From Desulfobaculum bizertense DSM 18034 (GTDB lineage Bacteria > Desulfobacterota > Desulfovibrionia > Desulfovibrionales > Desulfovibrionaceae), in contig NZ_FUYA01000001.1 in the NCBI RefSeq assembly GCF_900167065.1, positions 186,001 through 250,000 of the forward strand: a stretch of 64,000 nt of DNA, in the 5' to 3' direction. The notes beneath the pieces are model-generated. The model made no database searches. It saw nothing but the letters and a program-made list of their open reading frames with translations, and was not told the DNA's origin. How positions within the stretch are numbered: position 1 is the stretch's first letter; each line of letters begins with the position of its first letter. Both the position numbers and the translations under genes were made by a program. Shown piece by piece: positions 34,775-44,462 of the stretch.

Positions 34775-36907
34775 GTGAACGGATTGCAATCGATTAAGGC
34801 TAAGATCCTTCTCTTCTTTGGCTGCATTATTATTGTTTCGATGGCGGTGCTGATTACGTACTCTGCGTATACAATGCGGGACCGTGCACAGGACAATGCG
34901 CTTCATGGTATTCGGCAGAAGGCCGAGATCAGGGGTGCCGAGGTTGAGAACTATCTTGAGCAGGCGCTGAATAGTGCCCGAGATTTTGCTCGTACCGTAG
35001 AGGGGTATCGAGCGGACAGTTCTGGGACCCAGGAGCGTTCTCAGGTCATCAGCATGATGCGCTCACTGGCTCGTGATAATACGAGTTATATTGATGTGTG
35101 GTGCGACTGGGAGCCGAACGCATTTGATGGTCGGGATGCAGAGTTCCGAGGAGCCAAGGGGAGCGACGAAAACGGACGTTTCAAACCGATTATTCAGCAA
35201 AAGAATGGAAGCTGGATTTGGTTTGCCATTGGGGCGAAAGAGACAGCGTGGTATTGGGATTCTTTTAATTCACAGCGTGATGCGATTGGTGATCCTCAAT
35301 ACTATAAGCTCATTAATGACACGGTTTCCTCACTGACCTCACCAATTATCCATAACGGACAATCTCTTGGTGTTGTTGGCGTGGACTTGTCCATGCGTTA
35401 CCTAAAAACGTTAGCTGTGAGCGCTGTTGAAGGCGATTCAGGCGCAAACTCAGTTCTTGTCACGCATACCGGAAGCATTTGCGCAAATTCTTATGACCAG
35501 AGTCTGGTCGGGAAAAAGCTCGTGGAAAGTATGCCATCCTGCCGTCGCCTTATCCAAAGCTGCATGCGAGGTCAGAGCGACTTTACCATTGCTGACGGTC
35601 GACTCCTCGTCCTCGTTCCAATTTCTATTGGCCAAACCGGCCAGTACTGGGCCTTTGGGTATAGCATTCCAGTTGCTAAGATTTATGAAGAAGCCAATGC
35701 CATGACGATGAGCATGGTCCTTATTGGTCTTTTGTGCATGGGCGTCGGGCTGATTTTGTTGTGGATCGGTGCTGGAAGAATTTCTTCTCCCATTCATGAA
35801 ACCGCCAAGGCCGTTGACCAGATTGCCGAAGGTGATTTTTCGGTACGTCTTGCCAGTACAGGCCGCGACGAAGTTGCAACAATGCGCCGTTCTGTGAACC
35901 TTATGGCAGAAAAGCTTCAGGAAAATGTGGATTCCCTTGAGCAGCAGATGCATTTTGCCGAGGAAAAGAAACGCGAAGCTGAAATTGCAATGCGCACCGC
36001 TGAGGAGGCGAAGCGCAAGGCCGAGAGTGCCAAGGCCGAAGGCATGCTCCAGGCCGCTGAGCAGTTGGAAAAAGTTGTGGAGCGGCTTTCAACTGCGATG
36101 GAAGAAATCTCTGCCCAGTCGGAAGAAATTCACAACGGCACAGAAACGCAGAAAGAGCGCATTCAGGCGACGGCTACAGCAATGGAAGAAATGAATGCAA
36201 CTGTTTTTGAAGTTGCGCAGAATGCTTCTCAGGCTGCGGAGAGTGGCAATACTAGCATGTCTCAGGCCCGTGAGGGGCAGGATGTTGTGGGCCAGTCCAT
36301 TGAAGCAATGGACATGACTCGCAAGCAGACAGAGAAGCTCAAGGAAGCCATGGAGGATCTTGATTCTCAGGCTCAGTCCATTGGCAACATCATGAATGTT
36401 ATTGAGGACATTGCAGACCAGACCAACTTGCTTGCCCTCAATGCTGCCATCGAAGCCGCCCGTGCTGGTGAAGCTGGTCGCGGTTTTGCCGTTGTTGCGG
36501 ACGAGGTGCGGAAGCTCGCGGAAAAGACTATGACCGCAACCAAGGAAGTTGGCGCCTCCATTGTCTCCATTCAGCGCGTCGCCTCCAGCAATATTGAAAC
36601 AATGCTTCTCGCGGAGAAGGACCTTGCCGGAGCTGTGAAGCTTTCTAATAATTCCGGTGAGATGCTTAACGATATTGTTCGTTCCGCAGAGGAATCTGCC
36701 AGCCAGGTGCAGAGCATTGCCACTGCCGCCGAGCAGCAGTCTGCCGCTAGCGAAGAGATTAATCACGCTATTGAGAACATTAACCAGATTACTGTCGACA
36801 CTGCTCAGGGCATTGCCGAAACAACTGCCGCGCTTCGCGAAATGGCTCAGCAGGCCGCTGACCTCGCGCAGCTTATTCAGCGCATGAAAGACGATGCTCA
36901 GCGTTAG
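34775..36907 (+). CDS. Methyl-accepting chemotaxis protein, Cache type (tandem copy 2)
   Basis: Paralogue of the preceding chemoreceptor (710 residues) with the same architecture: TM1 about 9-33, double-Cache-type sensor, TM2 about 312-333, HAMP, long signalling domain ending MKDDAQR. GTG 34775 has AAGGAG at proper spacing; a longer in-frame start at 34694 lies inside the predicted promoter and can be dismissed. Sensor substitutions include [18 protein letters not shown] versus the copy-1 form and a different central loop ([14 protein letters not shown]). A repeat again follows about 20 bases after the stop. Confidence 0.95.
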   Translation: MNGLQSIKAKILLFFGCIIIVSMAVLITYSAYTMRDRAQDNALHGIRQKAEIRGAEVENYLEQALNSARDFARTVEGYRADSSGTQERSQVISMMRSLARDNTSYIDVWCDWEPNAFDGRDAEFRGAKGSDENGRFKPIIQQKNGSWIWFAIGAKETAWYWDSFNSQRDAIGDPQYYKLINDTVSSLTSPIIHNGQSLGVVGVDLSMRYLKTLAVSAVEGDSGANSVLVTHTGSICANSYDQSLVGKKLVESMPSCRRLIQSCMRGQSDFTIADGRLLVLVPISIGQTGQYWAFGYSIPVAKIYEEANAMTMSMVLIGLLCMGVGLILLWIGAGRISSPIHETAKAVDQIAEGDFSVRLASTGRDEVATMRRSVNLMAEKLQENVDSLEQQMHFAEEKKREAEIAMRTAEEAKRKAESAKAEGMLQAAEQLEKVVERLSTAMEEISAQSEEIHNGTETQKERIQATATAMEEMNATVFEVAQNASQAAESGNTSMSQAREGQDVVGQSIEAMDMTRKQTEKLKEAMEDLDSQAQSIGNIMNVIEDIADQTNLLALNAAIEAARAGEAGRGFAVVADEVRKLAEKTMTATKEVGASIVSIQRVASSNIETMLLAEKDLAGAVKLSNNSGEMLNDIVRSAEESASQVQSIATAAEQQSAASEEINHAIENINQITVDTAQGIAETTAALREMAQQAADLAQLIQRMKDDAQR

Positions 36908-36928
36908 CTGAGGGTTGTTTTAGAGAAA

Positions 36929-37413
36929 TTGGGGGCCAGCCCCAGCACGTGAGTGCTGGATGGGTGGGGGGGGAAGTTTGGGGGCCAGCCCCCAAACCCC
37001 CGCGTAAGGGAATGATTCCCTTACGTATCCTCATCGAGTTTAAAAGCCGGGCAAGCTTCGCTTGCTCGGCTTTTAAACTTGTTGGGGCTGCCTAAAGCGG
37101 CTTCTTTTCTTTCCCGTTCGTTCGCCACCATTTTCTTTCTGAACGCGAGCGTTCAGAAAGAAAATAAGTGCGGCAGAAAAGGCAAAAGAACACGCAATCG
37201 GGAAATGCCACTAGGCCAAAATGAAGGGCCGGATGTAAGGGAAAGCCAACGGCTTTCACACATCCGGCCCTTCATTTTGGGCGATAGCGGGATTCCCAAG
37301 GGCCTCGTCCTTGGGCGGGGTCAAGGGGCAGCGCCCCTTGCAGAGCACGAGACGGAGTCTCGTACCCCCACCCACCCCTGCACCCCTTGCAGGGCACGAG
37401 ACGGAGTCTCGTA
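36929..37413 (+). repeat. Structured multi-hairpin repeat, copy 3 of 5
   Basis: Follows tandem chemoreceptor 2. Head hairpin CAGCAC-GTGA-GTGCTG (36943-36958). The 16-bp stem TTTTCTTTCTGAACGC/GCGTTCAGAAAGAAAA spans 37131-37164. The long variable hairpin has a perfect 21-bp stem (37216-37280, outer CCAAAATGAAGGG, inner GAAAGCC/GGCTTTC). The tail lacks the GCGGGGAC hairpin and instead carries ACGAGAC/GTCTCGT twice. Confidence 0.88.
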
Positions 37414-37516
37414 GCTCCACCCCGCTTAGCTCTACAAGAACTCGCCAGCGCTGTAGTGGTGTGGTATTCTCGTAAGGCATAGAACTGTAATCCTGCGAGA
37501 GAAAGAGGAGGAAGAA

Positions 37517-37831
37517 ATGCGAAAGGCAGTTGTTACTGGAATTGTGTGCGCGTTGTTCACGTTTGGAGCTGTTGGGATTGCGCAGGCGGACGCGCATAAG
37601 CTGTATAAGTCGAAATGTGCTGGGTGCCATGGTCAGAATGGGGAGAAGCTTGCACTTGGGGCTGGGGTTCCGCTTAAGGGGCACTCGGCTGCTGATCTGG
37701 AGAAAATGATGAAGGGTTACCTTGATGGCACATACGGCGGGAACAAAAAGACGATTATGGTGAACATCCTCAAAAAGCTCAGTCCGGAGGAAATTTCTGG
37801 TCTGGCGAAACATATCGAGGGTTTTAAATGA
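37517..37831 (+). CDS. Monohaem cytochrome c553
   Basis: Small periplasmic class I cytochrome c (104 residues): signal peptide about 1-24 (cleavage near AQADA), haem site CAGCH (about 35-39) and the distal axial Met in the GNKKTIM segment, all as in Desulfovibrio c553. It starts behind GAGGAGG and overlaps the Sco gene by 4 bases, so it is the first gene of the oxygen-reductase operon. It is the likely electron donor to the oxidase's cytochrome c domains. Confidence 0.93.
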   Translation: MRKAVVTGIVCALFTFGAVGIAQADAHKLYKSKCAGCHGQNGEKLALGAGVPLKGHSAADLEKMMKGYLDGTYGGNKKTIMVNILKKLSPEEISGLAKHIEGFK

Positions 37832-39387
37832 CAACACTTCAAAAGAGTTTTGCAGGCGTAAGCTGCGCTCTGGTGCTGCTGTGGGGACTACCGAGCAGTG
37901 ATGCCGGGGCGTGGATACTTGGCCCAAATCGCCCAGAGGTGCAGCAGCAGGAAGTGCAAAAGCGCTCGTGGCAACAGGGGCCGAAAGTGATTTTGTACCA
38001 AACGCAGAGCGTCGAGAAGGATGGAGCGGAAACGCATAGGGATATTGGTTCTGAAGATTCTTTGTCCCAGCGTCCTCTGTCGCCAAAGTCTCCAATTGAG
38101 GCAAACTTTTTGCCTTTGATTGAGACGCTGGAGCATCCGGACCGAAGCGGTGGTGCAAATGCGAAAAGTGAAGATGTACGGCTAAAGCGAGATTACTCTG
38201 CGCCGAACCACGACCAGATGGGCCAAACGCACGATATGATTCGTGACCGTATGGACCGAGATGCAGTGGATCAGGAGCTGGAGATTGAAGAGACTCCTGA
38301 GGCCAAGGACAAGCCGGAAAAGATGGTGCCGGAGTCCGATGATCCACAACAAAATTCTCTGCGAGATTCAGGGCGGCAGGAAATCCTGCTGGCTCTGGCG
38401 GCTGATGCTGATGGCGGAGATGAAGGTGGGATTCTTGATGCTGGCGGCGCGTCGGAAAATCCGAGTGAGCGAATGGATTCTGGCATGGACATGCAAAATA
38501 GTCAGGAAAACGATTCCATGATGCGCATGCAGGATGACCAGGAATTGATGATGCATTTGCAGCAGGAGCAAGAGGCAGAGCAGCGGGCTGCGGAAGAAGA
38601 GGAAGCAGGGCAGCACGGTGCATTTGGGCATGATCATGAAAAGATGATGCAGGACATGCAGGAAAACACGACGGAAAAAAAAAGTTCAGAGAAGACGATC
38701 GGCGTGGAAGAACGACTTGGCGAGACGGCTACGACTAAGCTTGAGTTCGTGGATTCATCAGGAAAGACCGTCTCTTTGGATGAATTGCTGACTGCGCCGA
38801 CAATCCTTTTACCTGTGTACTACACCTGCCCAAGCGCGTGTAACATGATCCTGTCGTCCTTTGCCTCCGTGCTAAGCAAGGTCAAGCTGGAGCCGGGCAA
38901 GGAATACCGGGTTATTGCGCTGAGTTTCGATGGAAACGACACGCCACGATTGGCGGCGCAGAAAAAGCACAATTTTTATGCAGCAATAGGGAAAGAGTTT
39001 CCCGCTGATGCGTGGGTCTTTTTGACTGGAAAAGAAGAAAACTCGCGAAAGGTTCTGGATTCTCTGGGATACCACTATGAACGCAGGGGCAATGCATTTG
39101 TGCACCCCTCCGTGGTTGTCGCGCTGTCGGAAGATGGCAAGATTATCCGCTACCTCTATGGGACGAGCTTCATGCCTTTTGACGTGACAATGGCAGCAAC
39201 AGAGGCGGCCGAAGGCCGAACTGGTGTTTCCATAAAACGGCTGGTGGCATTCTGCTTTGATTATGATCCTGAGGGAAAGCGGTATGTTTTTTCAACGATG
39301 CGGGTTGCAGGCTTTGCCGTGCTGCTTGGTGCCGGAATTTTGCTTGTGAGTCTGCTTGTTGCGGGAAGGAGAAAAAAGAAAGACTAG
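37828..39387 (+). CDS. Sco1/SenC-family copper chaperone with long acidic/Met-rich extension
   Basis: Copper-delivery protein for CuA assembly. The Sco domain (about 295-465) has the Cu-binding CPSAC motif (Cys334, Cys338) and His426. The protein is 519 residues, more than twice the usual length. Between the N-terminal signal/anchor (about 8-27) and the Sco domain lies a low-complexity acidic region with a Met/Asp/Gln/His-rich stretch (about 210-285, for example DSMMRMQDDQELMMHLQQ and HGAFGHDHEKMM). A C-terminal helix (about 487-509) with a basic tail anchors it, which is also unusual. Metal storage by the extension is inference. Confidence 0.85.
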   Translation: MTTLQKSFAGVSCALVLLWGLPSSDAGAWILGPNRPEVQQQEVQKRSWQQGPKVILYQTQSVEKDGAETHRDIGSEDSLSQRPLSPKSPIEANFLPLIETLEHPDRSGGANAKSEDVRLKRDYSAPNHDQMGQTHDMIRDRMDRDAVDQELEIEETPEAKDKPEKMVPESDDPQQNSLRDSGRQEILLALAADADGGDEGGILDAGGASENPSERMDSGMDMQNSQENDSMMRMQDDQELMMHLQQEQEAEQRAAEEEEAGQHGAFGHDHEKMMQDMQENTTEKKSSEKTIGVEERLGETATTKLEFVDSSGKTVSLDELLTAPTILLPVYYTCPSACNMILSSFASVLSKVKLEPGKEYRVIALSFDGNDTPRLAAQKKHNFYAAIGKEFPADAWVFLTGKEENSRKVLDSLGYHYERRGNAFVHPSVVVALSEDGKIIRYLYGTSFMPFDVTMAATEAAEGRTGVSIKRLVAFCFDYDPEGKRYVFSTMRVAGFAVLLGAGILLVSLLVAGRRKKKD

Positions 39388-39412
39388 GGCAAAGAGGAAA
39401 GAGGGGTGCTCC

Positions 39413-41023
39413 ATGTCTGAAAGTTTTACTGCCCGCGTCCCGGGGCAGAGTCTGCTGCGCTCGTGGCTTCTGACAACAGATCATAAACGTATTGGGGTCA
39501 TGTACCTCTGGGGCGTGCTTATCATGTTCGTTCTGGGGCTGTGCATAGGCCTTTTGATGCGGCTGGAACTGATTGCACCGGGAGCAACCCTGATGGATGC
39601 CCAGACCTATAACGCCATGTTTACGGTGCATGGCGTGGTGATGATTTTTCTTGTCATTATCCCAAGCATTCCGGCCAGCTTTGGAAATATTATGCTCCCC
39701 CTGCATATTGGGGCAGAAGATGTTGCTTTTCCTCGGGTGAACTGCCTGTCGTGGTGGATGTATATGATCGGCGGCCTGATGGCGCTAGGCTCGCTGTTTA
39801 CCGGAGGTGGCGCACCAGATACAGGCTGGACCTTTTACGTCCCTTTCTCCACAAAAACAGGCACAAATGTCGGATTGGCCGTGAGCGCGGCGTTTGTGCT
39901 GGGATTTTCGTCTATCCTGACCGGACTGAATTTTATCGTGACAGTCCACCGCCTGCGTGCCCCAAAAATGACGTGGGGCAAACTCCCGCTTTTTGTCTGG
40001 TCTTTGTATTCCACAGCATGGATTCAGGTGCTGGCAACGCCAATTCTGGGCATAACCCTTCTCCTGATCGTGGCAGAGCGCGTGCTGGGGCTTGGCATCT
40101 TTGACCCGGCGCGAGGAGGCGATCCCATACTCTACCAGCACCTGTTTTGGATTTATTCCCACCCGGCCGTGTACATCATGATCCTGCCCGCAATGGGCAC
40201 CATCTCCGAAATCATTCCTGTGTTCTCAAGAAAACGAATCTTCGGATATACCATGCTGGCCCTGACAAGCTTGCTTATTGCCTTTGTTGGCTCGCTTGTC
40301 TGGGCGCACCATATGTTTACAAGCGGCATGAGCGACACGGCTGTGCTGGTCTTTTCCTTTTTGACCTTTGTGGTCGCAATCCCTTCGGCTATTAAAGTCT
40401 TTAACTGGGTGACGACCCTGTACAAAGGCTCTATCCGCCTCGAAACTCCTATGATTTTTGCGCTGGGCTTCATTGTCCTTTTTCTGGTCGGAGGACTGAC
40501 CGGACTTGTCCTTGGAGCTGCGGGCACGGACATCCATGTCCACGACACCTACTTTGTCGTCGGGCACTTCCATTACATTATCTTTGGCGGAACCATGCTG
40601 AGCCTGTTTGCAGGGCTTCACTACTGGTTTCCCAAGCTTTGCGGCAGGCGGTATAATTCTAAGTGGGCCAATGTAAGCACTGTCCTGCTCGTGCTGGGCA
40701 TAAACATTTTGTATATGCCCATGCTTGTGCTTGGCATGAAGGGCATGCCGAGACGCTACTACGACTATCTGCCGCAATATACGACGCTGCACGTCATCGT
40801 CACGGTAGGCTCGTGGGTTGTTGCTGCTGCTGTTTTTCTGATGCTGGGGAATTTGCTCGTTGGCATGCTGCGAGGGCGAAAAGCAGGAGCAAATCCGTGG
40901 GGCGCTGGCACGCTAGAGTGGACCCTCCCTTCGCCTTTGCCGCGGCATAATTTTGAAACGCCGCCGGACTCTGTGCGCTGGCCCTATGACTACACGGAGG
41001 TCACGCCTGATGATGCACCTTGA
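39413..41023 (+). CDS. coxA: Haem-copper oxygen reductase subunit I (A2 type)
   Basis: Catalytic subunit (536 residues, 12 helices) holding the low-spin haem and haem-CuB centre. The D-channel glutamate of HPEVY is replaced: the motif is YSHPAVY, the hallmark of A2-type oxidases, where Tyr-Ser substitutes for Glu. The CuB His pair is in VWAHHMF and the haem ligands in VVGHFHY. ATG 39413 has GAGGGG upstream; an in-frame ATG at 39356 overlaps the Sco gene. In Desulfovibrio vulgaris a related enzyme was described as cc(o/b)o3. CtaB is present and no CtaA is seen, which agrees with haem O. Confidence 0.95.
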   Translation: MSESFTARVPGQSLLRSWLLTTDHKRIGVMYLWGVLIMFVLGLCIGLLMRLELIAPGATLMDAQTYNAMFTVHGVVMIFLVIIPSIPASFGNIMLPLHIGAEDVAFPRVNCLSWWMYMIGGLMALGSLFTGGGAPDTGWTFYVPFSTKTGTNVGLAVSAAFVLGFSSILTGLNFIVTVHRLRAPKMTWGKLPLFVWSLYSTAWIQVLATPILGITLLLIVAERVLGLGIFDPARGGDPILYQHLFWIYSHPAVYIMILPAMGTISEIIPVFSRKRIFGYTMLALTSLLIAFVGSLVWAHHMFTSGMSDTAVLVFSFLTFVVAIPSAIKVFNWVTTLYKGSIRLETPMIFALGFIVLFLVGGLTGLVLGAAGTDIHVHDTYFVVGHFHYIIFGGTMLSLFAGLHYWFPKLCGRRYNSKWANVSTVLLVLGINILYMPMLVLGMKGMPRRYYDYLPQYTTLHVIVTVGSWVVAAAVFLMLGNLLVGMLRGRKAGANPWGAGTLEWTLPSPLPRHNFETPPDSVRWPYDYTEVTPDDAP

Positions 41024-41612
41024 CCAGCACCACGATGAGTTTGGGGCACGCATGGGCATGTGGCTTTTGCTGTTTACAGAACTCATGCTCTTTGGCGGGC
41101 TTTTTCTGCTCTATGCGGTGTATTTTTCGCGCTTTCCTGATGCCTTCCACGCAGGAGGAAAAACACTGCATGTGGGGCTGGGGGCTGCAAATACTGTTGT
41201 GCTCCTCACGAGTAGTCTTTGTGTTGCCTGCTCTGTGACGGCCCTGCGCGGTGGCGAGCGGGTGCGATGTCTCCAGTACCTGAGCGCAACGCTGGTGCTG
41301 GCGGGTGCCTTTCTCGTTATCAAGGGGGTTGAGTGGCATGAGAAAATTTCGCATGGCATTTTCCCGGGGGCGCCAGACCTCATGCAAAACGACGGGCGAG
41401 CCATTTTTTATTCCATGTATTACGCCATGACCGGACTCCACGCGATTCATGTGTGCATTGGCATTTTTGTGCTGATCTGGGTGGCTTGGCTTATTCACCT
41501 GCGCCGGGTCACTCCTGCGTATGCGGTCACCTTGGAAAACGCAGGTCTGTACTGGCACCTCGTGGACATCGTGTGGATTTATCTTTTTCCGCTGTTTTAC
41601 CTTGTGGCCTAA
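41010..41612 (+). CDS. coxC: Haem-copper oxygen reductase subunit III
   Basis: 200 residues, five hydrophobic helices, with the family segments MGMWLLLFTELMLFGGLF (about 16-33) and WHLVDIVWIYLFPLFY at the C terminus. The short five-helix form is typical of caa3-type oxidases. It starts inside coxA (14-base overlap) behind GGAGG. Order coxA-C-D-B matches other deltaproteobacterial-type clusters. Confidence 0.93.
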   Translation: MMHLDQHHDEFGARMGMWLLLFTELMLFGGLFLLYAVYFSRFPDAFHAGGKTLHVGLGAANTVVLLTSSLCVACSVTALRGGERVRCLQYLSATLVLAGAFLVIKGVEWHEKISHGIFPGAPDLMQNDGRAIFYSMYYAMTGLHAIHVCIGIFVLIWVAWLIHLRRVTPAYAVTLENAGLYWHLVDIVWIYLFPLFYLVA

Positions 41613-41622
41613 GGAGAACGCT

Positions 41623-41910
41623 ATGCAGGAAGGACGTGAACTTCCGATTTTACGCTATCAGGGGCTGGTGACGGTTTGGATACTGCTTTTGGTGCTGACT
41701 GTTATTACGGTGTACGTGGCGGGCATTGACTTGGGCTTTGCCAATGTGGCCGTGGCGCTGAGCGTCGCGACCTGCAAGGCTGCGCTTGTGGTGCTGTTTT
41801 TTATGCATCTCCGCTACGAGTCTCGTGTCATGGGCCTGATGGTCTTGATCGCCTGTGCTGTTCTGGCCATTTTTATTGGGTTTACCTTTTTTGACGTTGC
41901 GTACAGGTAG
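41623..41910 (+). CDS. Haem-copper oxygen reductase subunit IV
   Basis: 95 residues, three hydrophobic helices, with the family signature CKAALVVLFFMHLRYES (about 49-65). Starts 10 bases after coxC with AAGGAGAA. Ends 8 bases before coxB. Confidence 0.88.
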   Translation: MQEGRELPILRYQGLVTVWILLLVLTVITVYVAGIDLGFANVAVALSVATCKAALVVLFFMHLRYESRVMGLMVLIACAVLAIFIGFTFFDVAYR

Positions 41911-41918
41911 GGCTGCTT

Positions 41919-43136
41919 ATGAGCACAAGCGTTGATGCTGTCGCAAAAGTTGACGCAACATTCCTGCTTATTCTTGGGATTTCAGTTGTGGTGCTCGTGC
42001 TGGTGACGGCCCTGATGCTCTTTTTTGTCTGGCGCTATCATCACAGCAGGCACCCGGAGCCAGAGCATGAGGGTGAAAGCTGGTGGCTGGAAGTCGTGTG
42101 GACCATTATCCCGACAGTCCTTGCTGTGGGAATGTTCTGGTTTGGATGGGACAGCTATCAGGCTTTGCGGGCGGTGCCAGAGAATGCGCTGGAGGTGAAG
42201 GTCGAAGCGTACATGTGGGGCTGGAATTTTGAGTACGGGAATGGGCGGCGAAGCAACATTTTGTATGTGCCACAAAAAACACCAATCAAGCTGACCATGA
42301 CATCCCGCGACGTGCTCCACAGCTTTTATGTGCCTGCATTTCGCCTCAAGAGGGATACCGTGCCCGGCATGCAGACCTATGCGTGGTTTCTGCCAAAGGA
42401 GCAGGGCGACTATGACATTTTGTGTGCGGAGTACTGCGGAGTAAAGCACGCCAACATGCTGTCGACGGTGCGGGTGGTGCCAGAGGAAAAGTACGAGAGC
42501 TGGCTGGCCGGGGAGCTGGATGAGGAAGGAAAGGGGGATGAGGCCCTGTTTGAAACATATGGCTGTACCTCGTGTCATTCCCTGGATGGGAGTGAGGGCG
42601 TGGGGCCAACGCTGTACAACATTTATGGCAAGACGCGGATTCTGGTTTTGCCTGATGGGACACAAAAAGAACAGATCGCAGACAAGGCCTATTTGCGCCG
42701 GGCCATACTGTACCCCAATGAAGAGTTGGTTCAGGGCTATGAGGCTCTTATGGCTTCATATGAAGGAGTCATTCCAGAGGATGAACTTTTGCGTATGGTG
42801 AACTGGATGGCAAATCAGGGAGTTGGGGATGCCAGTCTTGGGCGGCAGGTCGCAGAGGATCAAGGCTGTCTGAGTTGCCATTCAACGGATGGGAGCGACG
42901 TCGCAGGACCAAGTTTCCGTGGTTTGTACGGGAGCATGCGTGTTGTCGTTGAAGATGGAGCAGAAAAGTCTGTCGTGGCAGATGACGCGTATATTCGTGC
43001 CTCTATCCTGAATCCAAAGAAATTACTCACCAAGGGCTATGGTGAGTTGATGCCTGCCTATGACGCCTTGAGTGAAGAAGAGCTTTTGGCGCTTATCGAC
43101 TGGATAAAAACTCTGGGGGTGCCGCCATCAAAGTAA
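41919..43136 (+). CDS. coxB: Oxygen reductase subunit II with two cytochrome c domains
   Basis: 405 residues. Two N-terminal helices (about 14-40 and 58-78), a CuA domain with MWGWNFEY and the ligand set Cys169, Glu171, Cys173, His177 and Met180, then two fused cytochrome c domains with CTSCH (216-220) and CLSCH (317-321). Two haems rather than one explain the cc- prefix used for the Desulfovibrio enzyme. The pair would accept electrons from c553. It overlaps ctaB by 1 base. Confidence 0.95.
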   Translation: MSTSVDAVAKVDATFLLILGISVVVLVLVTALMLFFVWRYHHSRHPEPEHEGESWWLEVVWTIIPTVLAVGMFWFGWDSYQALRAVPENALEVKVEAYMWGWNFEYGNGRRSNILYVPQKTPIKLTMTSRDVLHSFYVPAFRLKRDTVPGMQTYAWFLPKEQGDYDILCAEYCGVKHANMLSTVRVVPEEKYESWLAGELDEEGKGDEALFETYGCTSCHSLDGSEGVGPTLYNIYGKTRILVLPDGTQKEQIADKAYLRRAILYPNEELVQGYEALMASYEGVIPEDELLRMVNWMANQGVGDASLGRQVAEDQGCLSCHSTDGSDVAGPSFRGLYGSMRVVVEDGAEKSVVADDAYIRASILNPKKLLTKGYGELMPAYDALSEEELLALIDWIKTLGVPPSK

Positions 43137-43960
43137 TGGCTCAGATCCAGCAACTTTTGCGTGTTCGGGTTTCTTTTATGGTCGCCGTGGCCTGCGCGTG
43201 TGGCTTTATCCTTGCTCGTGGAGAGCTGTCTTTTGAGGTGTTTCTTGCGGCAAGCTGTGCGTTTTTTTTGTGCGCGGGATGCTCCGTTCTAAATCAGGTT
43301 CAGGAGCGCGAGCAGGACAGCCTGATGCTGCGGACCGCCGAGCGTCCTCTGGTCACTGGTTTGCTTTGCCCAATGGCCGGAACATACTTTGGCTGTGGAC
43401 TTTTTTTTCTTGGTCTTGGTCTCAGCCTGTTGCTTGGAGGAGTTCGGGTTGTTCCGCTGTGTCTCGCCATCCCTCTTTTGTACAATGGGCTGTATACTCC
43501 ACTAAAAAAGCGGACAGCACTTGCGCTCCTTGTGGGGGGCATTCCGGGAGCTTTACCACCGGCGCTGGGATGGATTTTGGGGGGCGGAGCTTTTTTTCAC
43601 CCCTCACTCGTGATGCTGACGGTGATGCTTTATTTGTGGCAGGTTCCGCATTTTTGGCTTTTGGCAGAGCAGAACAGGGCAGACTACGAGCGGGCGGGGT
43701 TTGTTTTGCCGCATTTTCGGCTTGGGAGCAGGCAGTTTCGGTCGCTCATTCATCTGTGGATATTGGGGTATTTCGTCGCGGCTTTAGTGCTTCCCTTTGC
43801 GCTGCATTTGCCAAACTCTGCGCCGTGGATAAGTGCCGTTGCTGTGTTATGTGGCGTGGGGATTGGTTGTGCGGGTGTCTGGCGGCAGCTTGGGCTGGCG
43901 TTCAGGTGGCTTAATGTTTCTCTCCCCCTGTTCCTCTTGGCAATTTTGCTGGGGACCTAA
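43136..43960 (+). CDS. ctaB: Protohaem IX farnesyltransferase (haem O synthase)
   Basis: UbiA-family prenyltransferase, 274 residues and about eight helices, that makes haem O for the oxidase. The first Asp-rich motif is present in a variant form (NQVQEREQDSLMLRTAERPL; family NDxxDxxxD), with Gln/Glu at the first acidic positions. The second motif reads AEQNRADYERAG. The ATG overlaps the coxB stop. No haem A synthase gene follows. Confidence 0.87.
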   Translation: MAQIQQLLRVRVSFMVAVACACGFILARGELSFEVFLAASCAFFLCAGCSVLNQVQEREQDSLMLRTAERPLVTGLLCPMAGTYFGCGLFFLGLGLSLLLGGVRVVPLCLAIPLLYNGLYTPLKKRTALALLVGGIPGALPPALGWILGGGAFFHPSLVMLTVMLYLWQVPHFWLLAEQNRADYERAGFVLPHFRLGSRQFRSLIHLWILGYFVAALVLPFALHLPNSAPWISAVAVLCGVGIGCAGVWRQLGLAFRWLNVSLPLFLLAILLGT

Positions 43961-43978
43961 GATTTTTGGAGGAGCATC

Positions 43979-44401
43979 GTGCTGTGGTTTCATCCTGTTT
44001 TTCAGGCGTTGGCAACACTCGTCGGGCTGTATGTCTTATGGGAAGGGATAAAGCGCAGTCTCGCGCTTCATGCAAAGATGCGTCTTCGTTTTCAGTGGCG
44101 GCGCCATGTCTTTTGGGGCAAGGTTGCCTGCTGCATCTGGTTTTTTGGAATGCTTGGCGGGGCGGGGCTGGCGCGGTTTTTCTGGAGCTATTCCGGTCTG
44201 ACAGAAAAGCATTTTTATGGTGCTCTCCTGATGCTTCCGTTTCTTCTCATCGGCTACGTTACGGGGCACATTTTGGACACCCGCAAAAAGAAGCGCATTG
44301 TGCTTCCTCTTTTTCATGGTCTCAACAATTTGATTTTGATGGGCTGCGCTGGCTGGCAGCTTTGGACTGGTTACGACGTGATTATGCTTTTTTTGCTCTA
44401 G
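43979..44401 (+). CDS. DUF4079-like four-helix membrane protein
   Basis: 140 residues with four hydrophobic helices and conserved-looking His residues (His5, His30, His43, and His96 in GYVTGHILD). This resembles DUF4079 or cytochrome b561-like membrane proteins. It starts at GTG behind GGAGGAG, 18 bases after ctaB, and is the last gene of the oxidase operon. A role in oxidase assembly or haem handling is inference from position only. Confidence 0.72.
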   Translation: MLWFHPVFQALATLVGLYVLWEGIKRSLALHAKMRLRFQWRRHVFWGKVACCIWFFGMLGGAGLARFFWSYSGLTEKHFYGALLMLPFLLIGYVTGHILDTRKKKRIVLPLFHGLNNLILMGCAGWQLWTGYDVIMLFLL

Positions 44402-44424
44402 TGTGCAAGCGCAGTTATTTAGCG

Positions 44425-44456
44425 AAAAAAGCCCCTGCATGAAATGCAGGGGCTTT
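44425..44456. terminator. Bidirectional terminator between the oxidase operon and rnj
   Basis: 13-bp perfect stem AAAGCCCCTGCAT/ATGCAGGGGCTTT with a GAA loop. The T-run is strongest on the minus strand. Confidence 0.88.
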
Positions 44457-44462
44457 GTGTTT

